Below are positions 12,410 to 23,343 of a DNA stretch of 64,000 nt, piece by piece (positions within the stretch are counted from its first letter, which is position 1; every line of letters starts with the position of its first letter). This DNA comes from Alnus glutinosa (lineage: Eukaryota; Streptophyta; Magnoliopsida; Fagales; Betulaceae). The position numbers and the translations under genes were made by a program. The notes under the pieces are model-generated. The model saw only the letters and a list, made by a program, of their open reading frames with translations, had not been told where the DNA came from and did no database searches. The stretch lies in assembly GCF_958979055.1 (NCBI RefSeq), contig NC_084888.1, forward strand, positions 33,537,804 to 33,601,803. Direction: 5' to 3'.

Positions 12410-12559
12410 TCACCCAAATGACCCAGCAATCAAATTATTCATCAAACTATTATCAAGAACAACGTTGAACCCTAGTTTCTGCTCTAATTTCTCCTCAATT
12501 TCGAAAAGTAAGTTACATGTACTGGAAATCAGATACTCATTGATGAATGCAGACACCAT
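12410..12559 (-). CDS. Upstream ORF (49 aa) in the PP2C leader
   Basis: After the leader splice at an acceptor ending GCAG, the first ATG met by a scanning ribosome is in the context ATTAATGG (G at +4). It opens a 49-codon frame that stops 13 nt before the phosphatase start. The predicted peptide is rich in Leu, Asn and Glu, with an acidic-helix-like centre (EIEEKLEQKL). Such a frame would normally lower translation of the main CDS. Whether the peptide itself matters cannot be judged from one sequence. Confidence 0.5.
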   Translation of the reverse strand: MVSAFINEYLISSTCNLLFEIEEKLEQKLGFNVVLDNSLMNNLIAGSFG

Positions 12560-12562
12560 TAA

Positions 12563-13345
12563 TCTGCAAAGGTGTAAAGCATTAAAAAATTTAATGGGTA
12601 TATGCAGAAACTGAATATGAATTTGAGACAAAAATCAGATGTTAGACAACATCATGCCATGCAGGTATTCAAGATAACAAAAATTTATCGCGTGCACGAT
12701 ACGATCCAAAAAAAAAGAAGGGGGGGGATTGCGGACACCACCAGCCTGTACAGGTATAAAAGATCAATCAAACGTGCACAGAAACTACACGATAGTGTGT
12801 AAGAAGAAAAAAGAAATGCAGGAATAATCAATTATGCACATGCACCAAAATTTGAGCAAAAAAATTGATGGGTACGAACGGAAAATGTTCAGCATAAATT
12901 TGCAAGAAAGAACAAAATGCAAGTAATATCAATTCGAAAGCTATTAAAGATGAAACAAAGAAATGGGTATTCTCAGAACCTGCACGGTTTGAGCTTACCA
13001 CAATGATCAAAATGTTAAAACATTAATCTTTCAGCAATTGAAGATCAAACAAGTTCATGGGTTTGTGACGAAATGACACAACAAAAATTATAAGACAATA
13101 ATTGAACAATTATGGCACAGAATTGAAAACAACGCGAACTTCTAAACATACCTTGAATCTATGCTTTGAGAAATATTCTACCCCTTTGTGTATAACTTAT
13201 GAATTATAACCTTGGCTGAAAAGAACCCATTTATCTGATCATCAATAAGGTAGATTTGGAATGTTCTGACAGAAGAAAAAAAAAGAAGTTGTCAGAACGT
13301 ATAAAGGGGTAGATCTAGAGAGACGGAGAGGGAGGCAGAGATTAT
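12563..13345 (-). promoter_or_regulatory. PP2C leader intron, first untranslated exon and proximal promoter
   Basis: On the minus strand a donor AAG|GTATGTTTAGA ends an untranslated exon at 13152, and the matching acceptor is at 12564-12565. The stretch 13240-13430 is pyrimidine/purine biased on the minus strand (GA-rich repeats near 13370), as common in plant 5' leaders. The transcription start is not fixed. Confidence 0.5.
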
Positions 13346-13697
13346 ATGAAGCTGTTTCTGGTTCTAGTTTCTCTCTTTCTTTCTTTCTTTCTTTCTTTTT
13401 TATTTCTTTTAAAGAGAGTCTATTCAACAAATTCCCTCGGTTTGAAATCCACCATAGGTGCCTCTCCTATGGGCTTTTGGCTTTTGGGTTGGATTTTCAG
13501 TTTTGGTTTTCTAATTTATTGCCTGGGGTTTTGACTTTGACCTGCAACAAACCACCATTTTAGGCAGCCTTTGCTCATCTTTCCCTCTCCTTTAAATAGT
13601 AAAAGTTTTCTATTAACATTTTTCCCAGCTTTCTTTTTTTACCTTCTTTTTTCGTGGGAAATCTCATGGGTGTCTTGCTTCCCGTCTTCCGACACGG

Positions 13698-13855
13698 GTA
13701 ATTCTACATTTATATTAAGTGTTTATAAAAAAATAAAATAATTTTTAAAATTATATTGAGTGTGTGATTAATTAAATAATAATTTTAATCAAATAATAAT
13801 TTTAAAAGCTACTTCATTTTTTTATGGATATTTAATGTACATATAGAATTACTCT
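13698..13855. mobile_element. MITE with imperfect 38-bp inverted ends
   Basis: The left end GGTAATTCTACATTTATATT and the right end, read on the minus strand as GAGTAATTCTATATGTACAT, pair over about 38 bp. The interior is AT-rich (about 80 bp) and noncoding. It lies in the spacer between the divergently transcribed PP2C and NLP2 genes. Confidence 0.7.
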
Positions 13856-13899
13856 CGAGACCTTGACCCATCAGTTTGGCCCACGTACGATAAATGAGA

Positions 13900-14140
13900 A
13901 ACGGTATAAAGTATATGAAAAATTGTACCATCGGTCATTGTGGTTAGTTTAAATGATAAATTGTTTTATGCAGTATCAAAGTAAATTCAGAGATCTCTAT
14001 AGTTGGCCAAATTTATAAGTCACTCACTGAAATCAAATTCCGTTAAAAATTTGACAAATTTCATTAGATACCACGTCAATGCCAATAAAATAACGACACG
14101 TGTCACTTTTAATAAAAAAAAATATAAATATATTAACACA
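13900..14140. mobile_element. Diverged single arm of the 40.5-kb foldback family
   Basis: This stretch carries, in the same order, words found in each arm of the foldback at 40454-41126: ATTGTACCATCGGTC, TTCCGTTAAAAATTTGAC, ATACCACGTCA, CGACACGTGTC and AATAAAAAAAAATATAAAT. Only one arm is recognisable, so it is either a half copy or one whose other arm has decayed. Confidence 0.55.
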
Positions 14141-14224
14141 CGATTTGAGTTGGAAGAGTCAATTTTGTCCTGATTCTCTTAAATGAATTCCCTAAATGCA
14201 ACTAAACGGTATAATTTTTACAGT

Positions 14225-14700
14225 GAAAAGTAAACATAACTCCCTCAAATTACCATTTCATTGTCAACGTCCCTCAAACTATCAATTGTGTCAATGTCCC
14301 CCCCTAAATTACCAAAACACTTCAATGTCCCCCTTAATAACAAAAATACCCTTCATAAAATTATTAAAAAAAAAAACCTAAAATAACAAAAAGTTATAAA
14401 AAATAAATAAATAAAACAAAAAAATAAAAACTGGTTTTTCTTTTTTCTTTTTTTTTTTTAAAAAAAAAATTCGTTTTTTATTTTTATTTTTTATTACTTT
14501 TTTAGTTTTAGTTTTTTTTCGAATTTATAATGACATTTTTGTCTTATTAAAAAAATTTATAGTTTTTTTTGTTTTTTTGTTGGTCTTAAGAGAAACATTG
14601 ACATTTTTTTATTAATTTGAGAGAGAATATTAACACAATTAATAATAAGAGAGACATCATCAATTAAGTGATAGTTCGAAGAGACAAGTATTTTCCTTTA
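14225..14700. mobile_element. Foldback (inverted-repeat) element, noncoding
   Basis: Left-arm words AACTATCAATTGTGTCAAT and CACTTCAATGTCCCCCTTAA reappear on the opposite strand in the right arm, for example AACTATCACTTAATTGATGA and AATGTCAATGTTTCTCTTAA. The centre is A- and T-rich low complexity (14340-14570). There is no coding capacity. Together with the neighbouring arm it fills most of the NLP2 upstream spacer. Confidence 0.6.
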
Positions 14701-14872
14701 AAACACGATTTATTTGAGGGGTAAAAACTCGGAAAAACGCTTAAAACGTAATGGGCTAGTATTACATATACAGAAAAATAAAGGGTCATCTAGCAAAAAT
14801 ACCGAAGGAAGCCGTTGGCTCGTTCGGGATTCATTTCCCGCATTAGAATAGACCTTCCTCTCTCAGACAACG

Positions 14873-17071
14873 ATGCCAATTTGTCTTCACCTCACTCTTT
14901 TTACTTGTCCAATCAGCGTGAGGCGCCAATACATCACTCCCACGCGCTCCTGCCTCGCTCGCGCGGCCGCTGCCAAGTCAGACATGGCCGCTAGCTCAGT
15001 CCGAGTCGCCGCCGCTCAGATGACCTCCATCAACGACCTCGCCGCCAATTTCGCCACCTGCTCTCGCCTAACCAGAGTAGCTACTCTCACATTTCTTATA
15101 ACCCTATCTCTAACTTGCGTGTTTGATTTTTTTTTTCCTTCTTTTTTTTTTTCCAATTTTTCTTAACTTTTTCGTTGCAATTATTTTTTGTTAAACGTCT
15201 AATCTGAGCTTGAATCCTAAGTTGGTTTTCACGATGTTTGACATGTAATTTAGAATTAAAAATAATTCGAATTTTAAGTCTCGTCTTTTTTTAGTTTAAA
15301 TAACTTTTGCTAATTGTAAATTTGTGAGTTACGACTCTTCATTAGGTCTGAGGGTTGGAAATTCGTGCATTATTGGGCTAATAATATTATACAATTCGGG
15401 ACCTGGCTTTGTGTAACTGAGATTGTGCTACTGTAGAAGTCAATATTATGCAATTTGTTCTTACTGGATTATCTCGAATTATTATACAGGTTGTGTGCTG
15501 TAAAGTTTTTTTTTTTGATAAGTAAAAGCTAATACTGCATCATGTAAAAGCCAACATTTTGCATTCAAGTAAACACCAACTGCTACTTTGTTGGTTCAAT
15601 GCAAACGATTCGTTAAGATTTAGGTTATTTCCTCAATGTTAAATATGGTTTCTATAGAATTTTTCCATGTTAAATATCTATAGTTCTTTTCTTTTTTAGT
15701 TTAATTTAAGGGTTTCTATCTACAAAGGAAGCAGCGTCGGCGGGGGTGAAGTTACTTTGCTTTCCCGAAGCTTTCTCTTATGTGGGGGCTAAGGATGGGG
15801 ACAGTGTGAAGATCGCAGAACCCTTAGATGGACCGATTATGCAAAGATACTGCTCTCTAGCAAGGTGGTAAACGAAACTCCCACCATCAATCCCAGCCCC
15901 TCCTCTCTCAATTTCTTAACTTATTTTGATTTCCGGGTTTTTGCTTATTCTTTAATGTAAATTGTGCAATTCATTTTTCTCGAGGTCTGCTTCACTACTT
16001 AATTATTCATTCTTGTTTAGCGTTTACATTCTTGAAATGATTCGTAGTTGCCAGGAGGAAGAAATGGGGTTCTGTAAAGATTTTGTTGTTCTTGTAATTG
16101 ACTTTTGTTCTGTAATGCATCACAGAGATTCCAGCATTTGGTTGTCACTTGGAGGCTTCCAAGAAAAAGGAACTGATGATGAACACCTTTATAACACACA
16201 TGTTGTGATTGATGATTATGGGAACATTAAAAGCACTTATCGGAAGATACACTTGTAAGTTGATTAACTTTGGGTTTCAGTGGGATTTTTGTTTTTAAGC
16301 TTCTTCATTCAATAATTATTATTGAGCTTTCATTTATTTAGATTTCTGTTGTTTAAGATAGTTCTAAAGTGAAGTTTACTAAAATGTTCATTCATATTTT
16401 CTTCAGTACAGTGAAATGTTAGATTTTTCCCTATCAATGCTGTGTCCTTAAACCGTGCATCATGCATGCATGTTTAGTTTGACAAAAGTGCCTAGCACAT
16501 ACTATTTAAGATAGCACTTATAATTGGGTGGAAAGGTTTTTGCTTTTCCGTAGCTTATGCAGTGCTGTTAAGCTCTCTCTCTGGATCCAATCTATCAAGT
16601 CAGCAGATTTTTCTTGAATGAGGACTTTAAACTTTGTCCTTCTTGTCAAGTGACAGTGTTGAGACTTTGCCTACTGATGAGCGCAATGTAGCGTTGAAAC
16701 CCATTCGTCAAAGATTCAGCAGGATATATTACTTGGTGTGTGTGTGTGTGTTTGCGTGTATGCGTCTTTACATGTATCGGTTTATAAACACATGTGCATG
16801 TGTTTGTATGTTAGAAGAGAGAGAGTCTCCCAGGATCCAATCTATCAAGTCAGTAGATGTTTCTTGAATGAGAACTTTAAACTTTGTCCTTGTCAAGTGA
16901 CAGTGTCTAGACTTTGTCTACTAATAAGCGCAACATAGAGATGAAATCCATTTGTCAAAGATTAAGCAGGATATATTACTTGGCGTGTGCGAGCGCGCAC
17001 GTGTGTATGTGTGCCTTTACATGTGTTGGTTTGCGTTGTGTTTGTGCACTTGTGCGCGTGTGTTTGTATGT

Positions 17072-17110
<39 letters not shown>

Positions 17111-19483
17111 GCAGTATCAGTTCAAGTTGACAAAAGTTTCTCCTGCTACTATGTTTGTGATGGTATTGTTTGGTCAACAGGATACTGTAAATAACAATAT
17201 CTTTCTGTTTTCAGGTTTGATGTGGATGTTCCTGGTGGAAGAGTATACAAGGAAAGTAGCTTTACCGAAGCAGGTATTTTTTTCGAAGTTGCATATATGA
17301 TATCCAAGTTAAACGAGTGATTGCCTCATGTTCTACTTTTTTTCTTTTTGCTTTATTCGTTTATTTTTCTAGAAAACGGATGTTGCGAAATAAGAAAGCA
17401 TTTTGTTGAATCCTATTGACATCAGTATCTTCCCATCTTGTGTTCTTGCAAATTTATGAGAAGTTAAGGTCACACCTGCTTGTTGATCTGGATAAAATCT
17501 TTTGGCCTTTTTTGTTCCTTGGCTCTACCTTTTTTTCTTTTTTCTTTTTTCCCTTTCAAGAAAGAAAACTTATTGTTTGTGTAGTTTGTTCTTCCAATAT
17601 GGTTTCCCTATTCTTTGTTCTTATTAACATTTTTCTTTTATTTTGCATGTGTGAGATTCATATGTACTGTTAAGCTCATTTCTTAATAGCTTAAGCTACA
17701 AAGCAATTGGCTCTCCCAACATTCTACCAAATGTTTGTTGTCAGTTGGAACTTTGGTTCAATTCTTGGTATCTCCTCATTTAGGAAATTAAGTTCATATC
17801 ATTATTCATTTTTAGGGATCCATGTGCGGTTTCCTAATGCATTTTGGGGGATGGAGCCATGGAGGTGTGTGTGATTTGATGAGTTTTTGGGCTCATTACC
17901 TAATAGTTTAAGCTTTTTGGACAATTAGTATTCTAAAACTAGATAGTGTACATGTTGTGAGAAAAACACTTTTTTTTATGGCATCTAAGCTACTAAAATT
18001 ATAATGTTTTTAGGGAAGGATATTGTTGCTGTAGACAGCCCCCTTGGACGTTTGGGACTGACAGTTTGCTATGATTTGAGATTCCCAGAGCTCTACCAGC
18101 AGCTTAGGTTCCAACATGATGCACAGGTATGAGTGGATTCCCTGGCTTTGTGGTTGATAGATAACTTTGTGTTGAATCTGACACTTGCAAATCTGCAGGT
18201 TCTACTGGTACCTTCAGCTTTTACTAAAGTAACTGGTCAGGCACACTGGGAGATTCTTCTTCGTGCTCGTGCAATTGAAACTCAATGCTATGTATGAACT
18301 TGCTTTCACCTCCAGTATCAGAATAATTTTGTTAGAACATTTGTAGTAAAATCAAGTCCATTGACAAGCCCATCTCGTATGCTATGTTGTCCCCTACTGC
18401 TCCAATTTGAGAATGATTGCTGAATGAATCATCAGGTCATAGCTGCTGCACAAGCTGGAAAGAACAATGATAAAAGAGAAAGCTACGGTGACTCATTAAT
18501 TATTGATCCATGGGGAACTGTAGTTGGTAGACTTCCTGGTGAGAACTAGGTCCCGTTGTACATCCTGAAGTTTCACCTTTGTACATTCTATGTGTGTGAT
18601 CGGTAAGACAGTTGGTCAACTAGTTGATGTTTCTGGCAACATGATTAGTGTGGCTTCACAATCTAGATGTCTATGTGCATTTTTTTTTTTGTATTAATAA
18701 TAATTTTATTGAAAGAAAAGGGCAAAGCCATCGTACACGAAAAGTACATAGTCTATGTGCAATTTTCTCATCGATGTGTTCAACATCACTGCATTCATCC
18801 TCCCAAATACATGATGATGTCTAATGCTTATTCTTGGAACAACCTTCTCTTCCCTGAGACGTGGAATTTTATACTTGAACTTATTTTACAGAAAATACTA
18901 CTTTATTTGTTGGCATAACTATTGGTGCCTGTGGTATGCATACTAGCAGCTCCAGCAACATTAATATTCACAGCTGGTTCGGTTTTTCTGTTTCAGATCG
19001 ACTGTCAACAGGGATTGCTGTAGCTGATATTGATTTCTCACTAATTAATTCAGTGAGAGCAAAGATGCCAATTGCCAAGGTAAGCTCTATGAATCTATCT
19101 CTGGAAGCAAATACGGTGAAATAAACGGAGCCTCAATTTTATTTTATTTTTCAATACTGACTAGATGGTAGGTGTGTTTAACTTAAAAAGTAAATTTGTT
19201 TTTAAACTTGTGAGCTCAAGTGGGATTTAGACATGTGAATCCGTGTGCATGATTGCACGTGCACCTTTGCACGTCCTCACGTGCATGCATGTACCTTTAT
19301 GCACTCTAACAGGAGGTCGCCGGTGGTGAACTTTGTTGAACGTGCGACTCAAATGCATAGTTTTATTTTCTTTAAATCAATTTTTAGTTTATAGAAGATG
19401 CCCTTTTTTTCTTGTGTTTCTAATTTAATATTCTTCTTCAGCAACGGAAGCCCATTGACTTCTGGAAATCTGCATCACTATAA
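14873..19483 (+). CDS. NLP2: Nitrilase-like deaminated-glutathione amidase (NLP2/Nit1 type)
   Basis: A carbon-nitrogen hydrolase that removes the amide from deaminated glutathione, a metabolite-repair reaction. Nine exons: 14873-15076, 15728-15864, 16126-16254, 17215-17273, 18014-18126, 18199-18291, 18436-18538, 18997-19079 and 19442-19483, giving 320 aa. The nitrilase triad is visible as Glu in [10 protein letters not shown], Lys in [10 protein letters not shown] and Cys in [10 protein letters not shown]. Further family blocks are [32 protein letters not shown] and [12 protein letters not shown], with the C-terminal [13 protein letters not shown]. The first 37 residues are Arg/Ser/Thr-rich and transit-like; an in-frame ATG at codon 38 (MAASSVRV) would give a cytosolic form. 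This matches the dual chloroplastic/cytosolic naming of Arabidopsis At4g08790. Introns carry a 250-bp tandem duplication and a LINE tail. I prefer this over omega-amidase (NLP3) because of the C-terminus and the [15 protein letters not shown] block. Confidence 0.95.
16583..17107 (+). repeat. 250-bp tandem duplication in NLP2 intron 3, with TG and GA microsatellites
   Basis: The phrase GGATCCAATCTATCAAGTCA starts at 16583 and again at 16833. The following 170 bp match with scattered differences (CTTGAATGAGGAC/GAAC, AAAGATTCAGCAGG/TTAAGCAGG). Each copy runs into a TG-rich microsatellite (16735-16800 and 16982-17066), and the second ends in a (GA)17-type tract. Divergence suggests an old duplication. 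Confidence 0.85.
18669..18761 (-). mobile_element. Short LINE 3' end (71 bp) with 11-bp target duplication
   Basis: GTCTATGTGCA stands at 18669-18679 and 18751-18761. Between them a T-run is followed by TTTTATTGAAAGAAAAGGGC and CGTACACGAAAAGTACATA. On the minus strand this is a LINE 3' UTR ending in poly(A), comparable to the fragments at 60.6 and 63.5 kb. It sits in intron 7 of NLP2. Confidence 0.8.
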
Positions 19484-21657
19484 ATTTTGGACCTGGTATA
19501 TATCCTGTATCCCTTGCTATACAAATGGTACGCCAGGGCGCCATTTGAAGCTTCCTTCTACTCTTTATATCAGAAGATGAAACTGCTACTGCCTGAATTT
19601 ATGGGGAGGACAATACTATTATGGCATCTGAAATTGCATAATAAAGTTATTATATCCTTCACTGCGAGCTGTCAATAAGTGTCTCCTTTCTGCATTTTTA
19701 TTACATTTTTGTATCTTTAAATCGTGAGGTGTTGGCTGGTTTTTACATGTCTGTTGGCTATGTGCGTAGTACAAGTACCACATGTATATAAGTTTTTGGA
19801 CACTATTTTCTTGCAAACCGGTTTTTAAGGGCGAGTTCTATATAAGGTTTGTTATATTCATACTCTGCTTGTTTCGGCGTAAAATGTTTTTTAAAAAATA
19901 TTTTCGGCATTTTTCGGTGTTTGGTACTGGCAAAAATAATGGTCAACAGAAATCATTTTCAGTTTAACTGTAAAAGCCTCTTTAATTTTTTGAAGAAATC
20001 GTTTATTGGATTTAAACTCTTCATTCTTGCACGCACGTTTGTGAGAATCCGCCACCACTGGGCAATGTAGTTTATTGGTAACCCAATTCTACCGACGAAG
20101 ACCCTAAATTTTAGTATCCGATTGCTTAAATTCGGCGACATTGGCCGGACTCCAACGATGGTTGTCGGAATCTGGCAACCACCTGAAATCCGACCAAACA
20201 TGCCAGAATCTGGAAATTTCTTGCCAGAATCCTGCGACGTCGCTGGATTTCGGGCAGAACAGATTCTGGCCAATCTCGCCAGAATTTGACCAGAACGGCC
20301 GACTTCGGCCAGTACAGTCGGATTTCGGCTGTTTTGTTCGGAATCTAAAATTTATGCCAGATTCCGGCTAATTTGGTTCGAATATGGAAATTCTTACCTA
20401 TTCCGGCCAGATTTGGGCGATGGCGGCCGGACGTAGCCGAATTTCGGTGACGATTGTCGAATTCTATTTTACGTCGTTGGTGAATTTTTCGTACGAGCCA
20501 AACGCCGAAAAATATTTTTAAAGAAAATCATGATTTTGTTGAAAATATTTTATGACGGAAAACATTTTACGTCGAAACAAACGAAGTATTGGTATCATAG
20601 CATGCACCGCATTGAGTATAGGATCAAATCCAACTTGTCAAGTATGAAAACAAATGAATTGTGACTTTATGGCCAAGTCAGAGAGGAGGCATCTTGGGGA
20701 GGGTTGCTACCTGTAGAAGAAAGGGTCCCACAAAGTCATCCAACTAGGAATGACGGGTCGTTAGGATATCGGCTGTGGAGCGTAGTTATATATTACAAAC
20801 CTAAATGTTTCACATCAATTAAGTATAGTTTTAATCATATGTATATTAGTTATAGGGAACCTTCATTTTGCAAACTGGTTTTTAATGATGAGATTTACTT
20901 AAGATTTGTTACCTTCCAAACAACAACCCAATTCAACGCAATCATTTTAGAACCCAATGAAATTAAATATTGACAACTCTTCCTTTAATTCCATAGCAGG
21001 AGAGGCAAGATTCTTTTCACTGCGCTCACGAGAGTCCTTCAAGTGATTGGAAGGGCGTATGGTTGTGGTAGATATTATTATTATTATTATTATCCGCATT
21101 TACTCTCAATGTCACAATTTGTATATTGAGAGTATAAATGATACAAAGGCATGGTATTATTTGATTGGTTTATTAGTTCACAACCATATAGAATTTTAGT
21201 AATGGTTCCAAAAAAAATTGAAGTATATTATAACTGGATCGAGACTATGTACAAATTTACGGTATTTTATTATTTAGAATTTTATAAATCTCAATCATTA
21301 TTTACAAATTAAATGATCAAGGTTTTGCGATATCAACATTTATTATTTTAAAATGTGATAAAATATGGTAATTGATGAAGCAGTAAATATTATGTAAATA
21401 AGAATGATAAATGCTGAAATGGTCAAACTTTAGAACACTTCTTTGCCTTAAAAGTATGATAAATGTTTAGTTTCATTCTCTTACATATCTCCGTATAAGA
21501 GATATGCAAATCTTCCATTGAATCTGTTGGACTACTTGTGAGTTTCACTTACATGTTGGTTCCACAAATTTAATAATGAATTTGTAAAAGAGATATCTGT
21601 GCAAGAGAATGACACCAAAAACATCTCTAAAAGTTTTATGTCCTTATAACTATTATA
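19484..21657. other. Spacer downstream of NLP2, with a diverged direct repeat
   Basis: The NLP2 3'UTR probably ends by about 19.7 kb. The segment GCAAACCGGTTTTTAAGGGC at about 19813 resembles GCAAACTGGTTTTTAATGAT at about 20870. The match continues for some 45 bp (TATAAGGTTTGTTA against TTAAGATTTGTTA). The two copies bracket the element at 19866-20586. A (TTA)n run lies at 21073-21092. I see no gene. Confidence 0.5.
19866..20586. mobile_element. Nonautonomous DNA transposon with a CCGG/CCAGAATC-rich interior
   Basis: The left end CTTGTTTCGGCGTAAAATG and the right end, on the minus strand CGTTTGTTTCGACGTAAAATG, are terminal inverted repeats. They continue into AT-rich arms (TTTTTAAAAAATATTTT against its complement). 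The central 450 bp has higher GC and is built from degenerate repeats of words like CCAGAATCTGG and CGGATTTCGG. It encodes nothing convincing. The superfamily is uncertain. Confidence 0.7.
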
Positions 21658-22710
21658 ATTATAAAGAAGGCTTGAGAGCATGGTTTTCGCCGGGAGGGGG
21701 TGGTTTTCTTGCCTCCCCCTCCCGGTGGTGATTTCCCTCTAACTCCTCGTGAGTTAAAGAGTTTTTTTGTTCCTCCTGGGTTGGTTTAGTAGGGTTAGTT
21801 TTTTCTCATAACCTTTAGGGTTGTGGAGCTTTTGTTCCTCCCGGCTAGATCCGGTGGAGACTAGTCTTCCCCTAGCCTTTCTAGGCTATGGTGGTTTTTA
21901 TGTGTCGTTATTTGTATGTTTTCTTTTGTTTGGCAGGATTTCTCATCTCAAGTTGTCTTCCTTGGGGGATTGGCCGAGCGTTCATGTCGTTAGCGGGATG
22001 TTTTTTGGCCCGTTCTTTCACCATTTTTTCTTCAGATTTTGGAAACCAGATCTGCTCTTCCTCGCCCACTTCTAACTGACACGCGCCCCCTAGACGCGTT
22101 CTCTGTCGCCTTCCGCCCTAGACGCCGCTAGATCCAACCTTGTCGGTCGCCGGTGACTGGCGCGTGGTGCCCACACGCTAGTGGGCTCTCAGCTGTTTGG
22201 TGCGTGTGTGGGCCACGCACCGCTTTTTTCTGGCCGATCTCGGCGGTTTTCGGTCGTCCGGCGTCGGTCCTCCGTCTGGGTGGCGCCGGTGTCGGTGCGT
22301 GTCCCTCACGCGCCGCCGTCCGGTTTCTTGGCCCTTTTCCTCCACTACCGGCAGCTTGTTTTTGGGTGGTCTCTGCTTCAGTGTCGTGTGTTTTTTTCTC
22401 TTTTCTTGGGTCACAGTCTGCTTGTGTTGGGTTCAATTTTTATGGGAATATTTGTTGGCTAATTGCTAGATATGGTCTCTTTTCTTTAGAATGTGAGCGT
22501 TAATGTAAAAGAGGCTCAAATGTCTTTCTTGTAAAAGTTGTATTTCTGCTTAAACAGCTGTTTATTAAGCCAGATCTTTCTGATTTAGATAATGGGGGGC
22601 TTGTCCCTTATTTTCAAGTTGTAAGCCTTAGGCTTTTCACCATATCAATGATAAGTTACCGTTTCTGTTAAAAAAAATAAATAAATAAAAAAATAAATAT
22701 TATAAAGAAG
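21658..22710 (+). mobile_element. 1.0-kb retroposon with 12-bp target duplication and GC-rich body
   Basis: ATTATAAAGAAG flanks the element (21658-21669 and 22699-22710). The plus-strand 3' end reads AAGTTACCGTTTCTGTT followed by an A-rich tail (TAAATAAATAAA-like). The 5' part has promoter-like GC-rich blocks (CGGGAGGGGGTGG, CCTCCCCCTCCCGG) and the middle (22080-22340) is strikingly GC-rich. Frames in that GC-rich part overlap on both strands and look like by-products of composition. It could be a LINE lacking its coding middle or an independent short retroposon. Confidence 0.75.
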
Positions 22711-22739
22711 AAACCTATAACTGTACTAAATATTAAGCT

Positions 22740-22791
22740 GCACTTAAGTTTTTTCTTTTTTCTTTTTTTGAGGATAAGCGGCACTTAAGTT
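22740..22791 (-). mobile_element. Micro LINE-tail insertion (30 bp) with 11-bp target duplication
   Basis: GCACTTAAGTT is repeated at 22740-22750 and 22781-22791. The 30 bases between are a T-rich run ending GAGGATAAGCG, which on the minus strand is a LINE terminus plus an impure A-tail. Confidence 0.7.
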
Positions 22792-23343
22792 GATACGTGC
22801 AAAATGGTCTCTATCCATGATTAATTCAAAATTATTACATAAAAGAGTGTTGCTAGGCTAACAATAATGTCCACTATAAATCTTTTACAAATATATGTGA
22901 GTCTAGTAGCACTAACCACATCAATTATTAACCAATTAAATTTACCTATCAAAATTGGTTTTTTATTTTTTTTATTTAAATTAAGCACATATGTGATGGC
23001 TCATATAAATTGTCACGCAAGTTTGTAAAAAAATTAAAGTAAAACCTAGCTCTTAGCTTCCCAAGTATATTCCCACAGTATCCTAAATGTATTAATCTCC
23101 CATCCATCTTTTCTTAAAAAAAAAATCAATTAAAAAATTTAATTAATCTCTCATTCATATAGATCTTAGAAATTCAATGGTTGTCTTTTTTTTAAAAAAA
23201 AAAAAAAAAAAGAAAGAAAGAAGAAGAAAGAAATAAAGAAAGATAATGTGAGTTGAATGAGATAATCCAAAATGACATTTCTCTTTCTAGAATAGGACCA
23301 CCTTTAACCGAACTTTTACTGCCCCTAAACCCTAAAATCGGTT

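Noticed and set aside
12150-12614. 154-codon plus-strand frame
   Set aside because: It lies antisense over the first PP2C coding exon and leader; the minus strand has splice sites and family motifs that explain the sequence.
16634-17300. Three overlapping plus frames with Cys/Val-rich and Arg-Glu repeats
   Set aside because: They are translations of TG and GA microsatellites within NLP2 intron 3, apart from exon 4 at the end.
2017-19483. A glutathione-metabolism gene cluster (GSTL and the NLP2-type amidase)
   Set aside because: Only two genes share the theme, a phosphatase and 10 kb of repeats separate them, and they are on opposite strands with no sign of joint control.
22128-22503. Five overlapping frames on both strands
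   Set aside because: Stops are rare here because the retroposon core is GC-rich; none shows a family motif or consistent codon choice.
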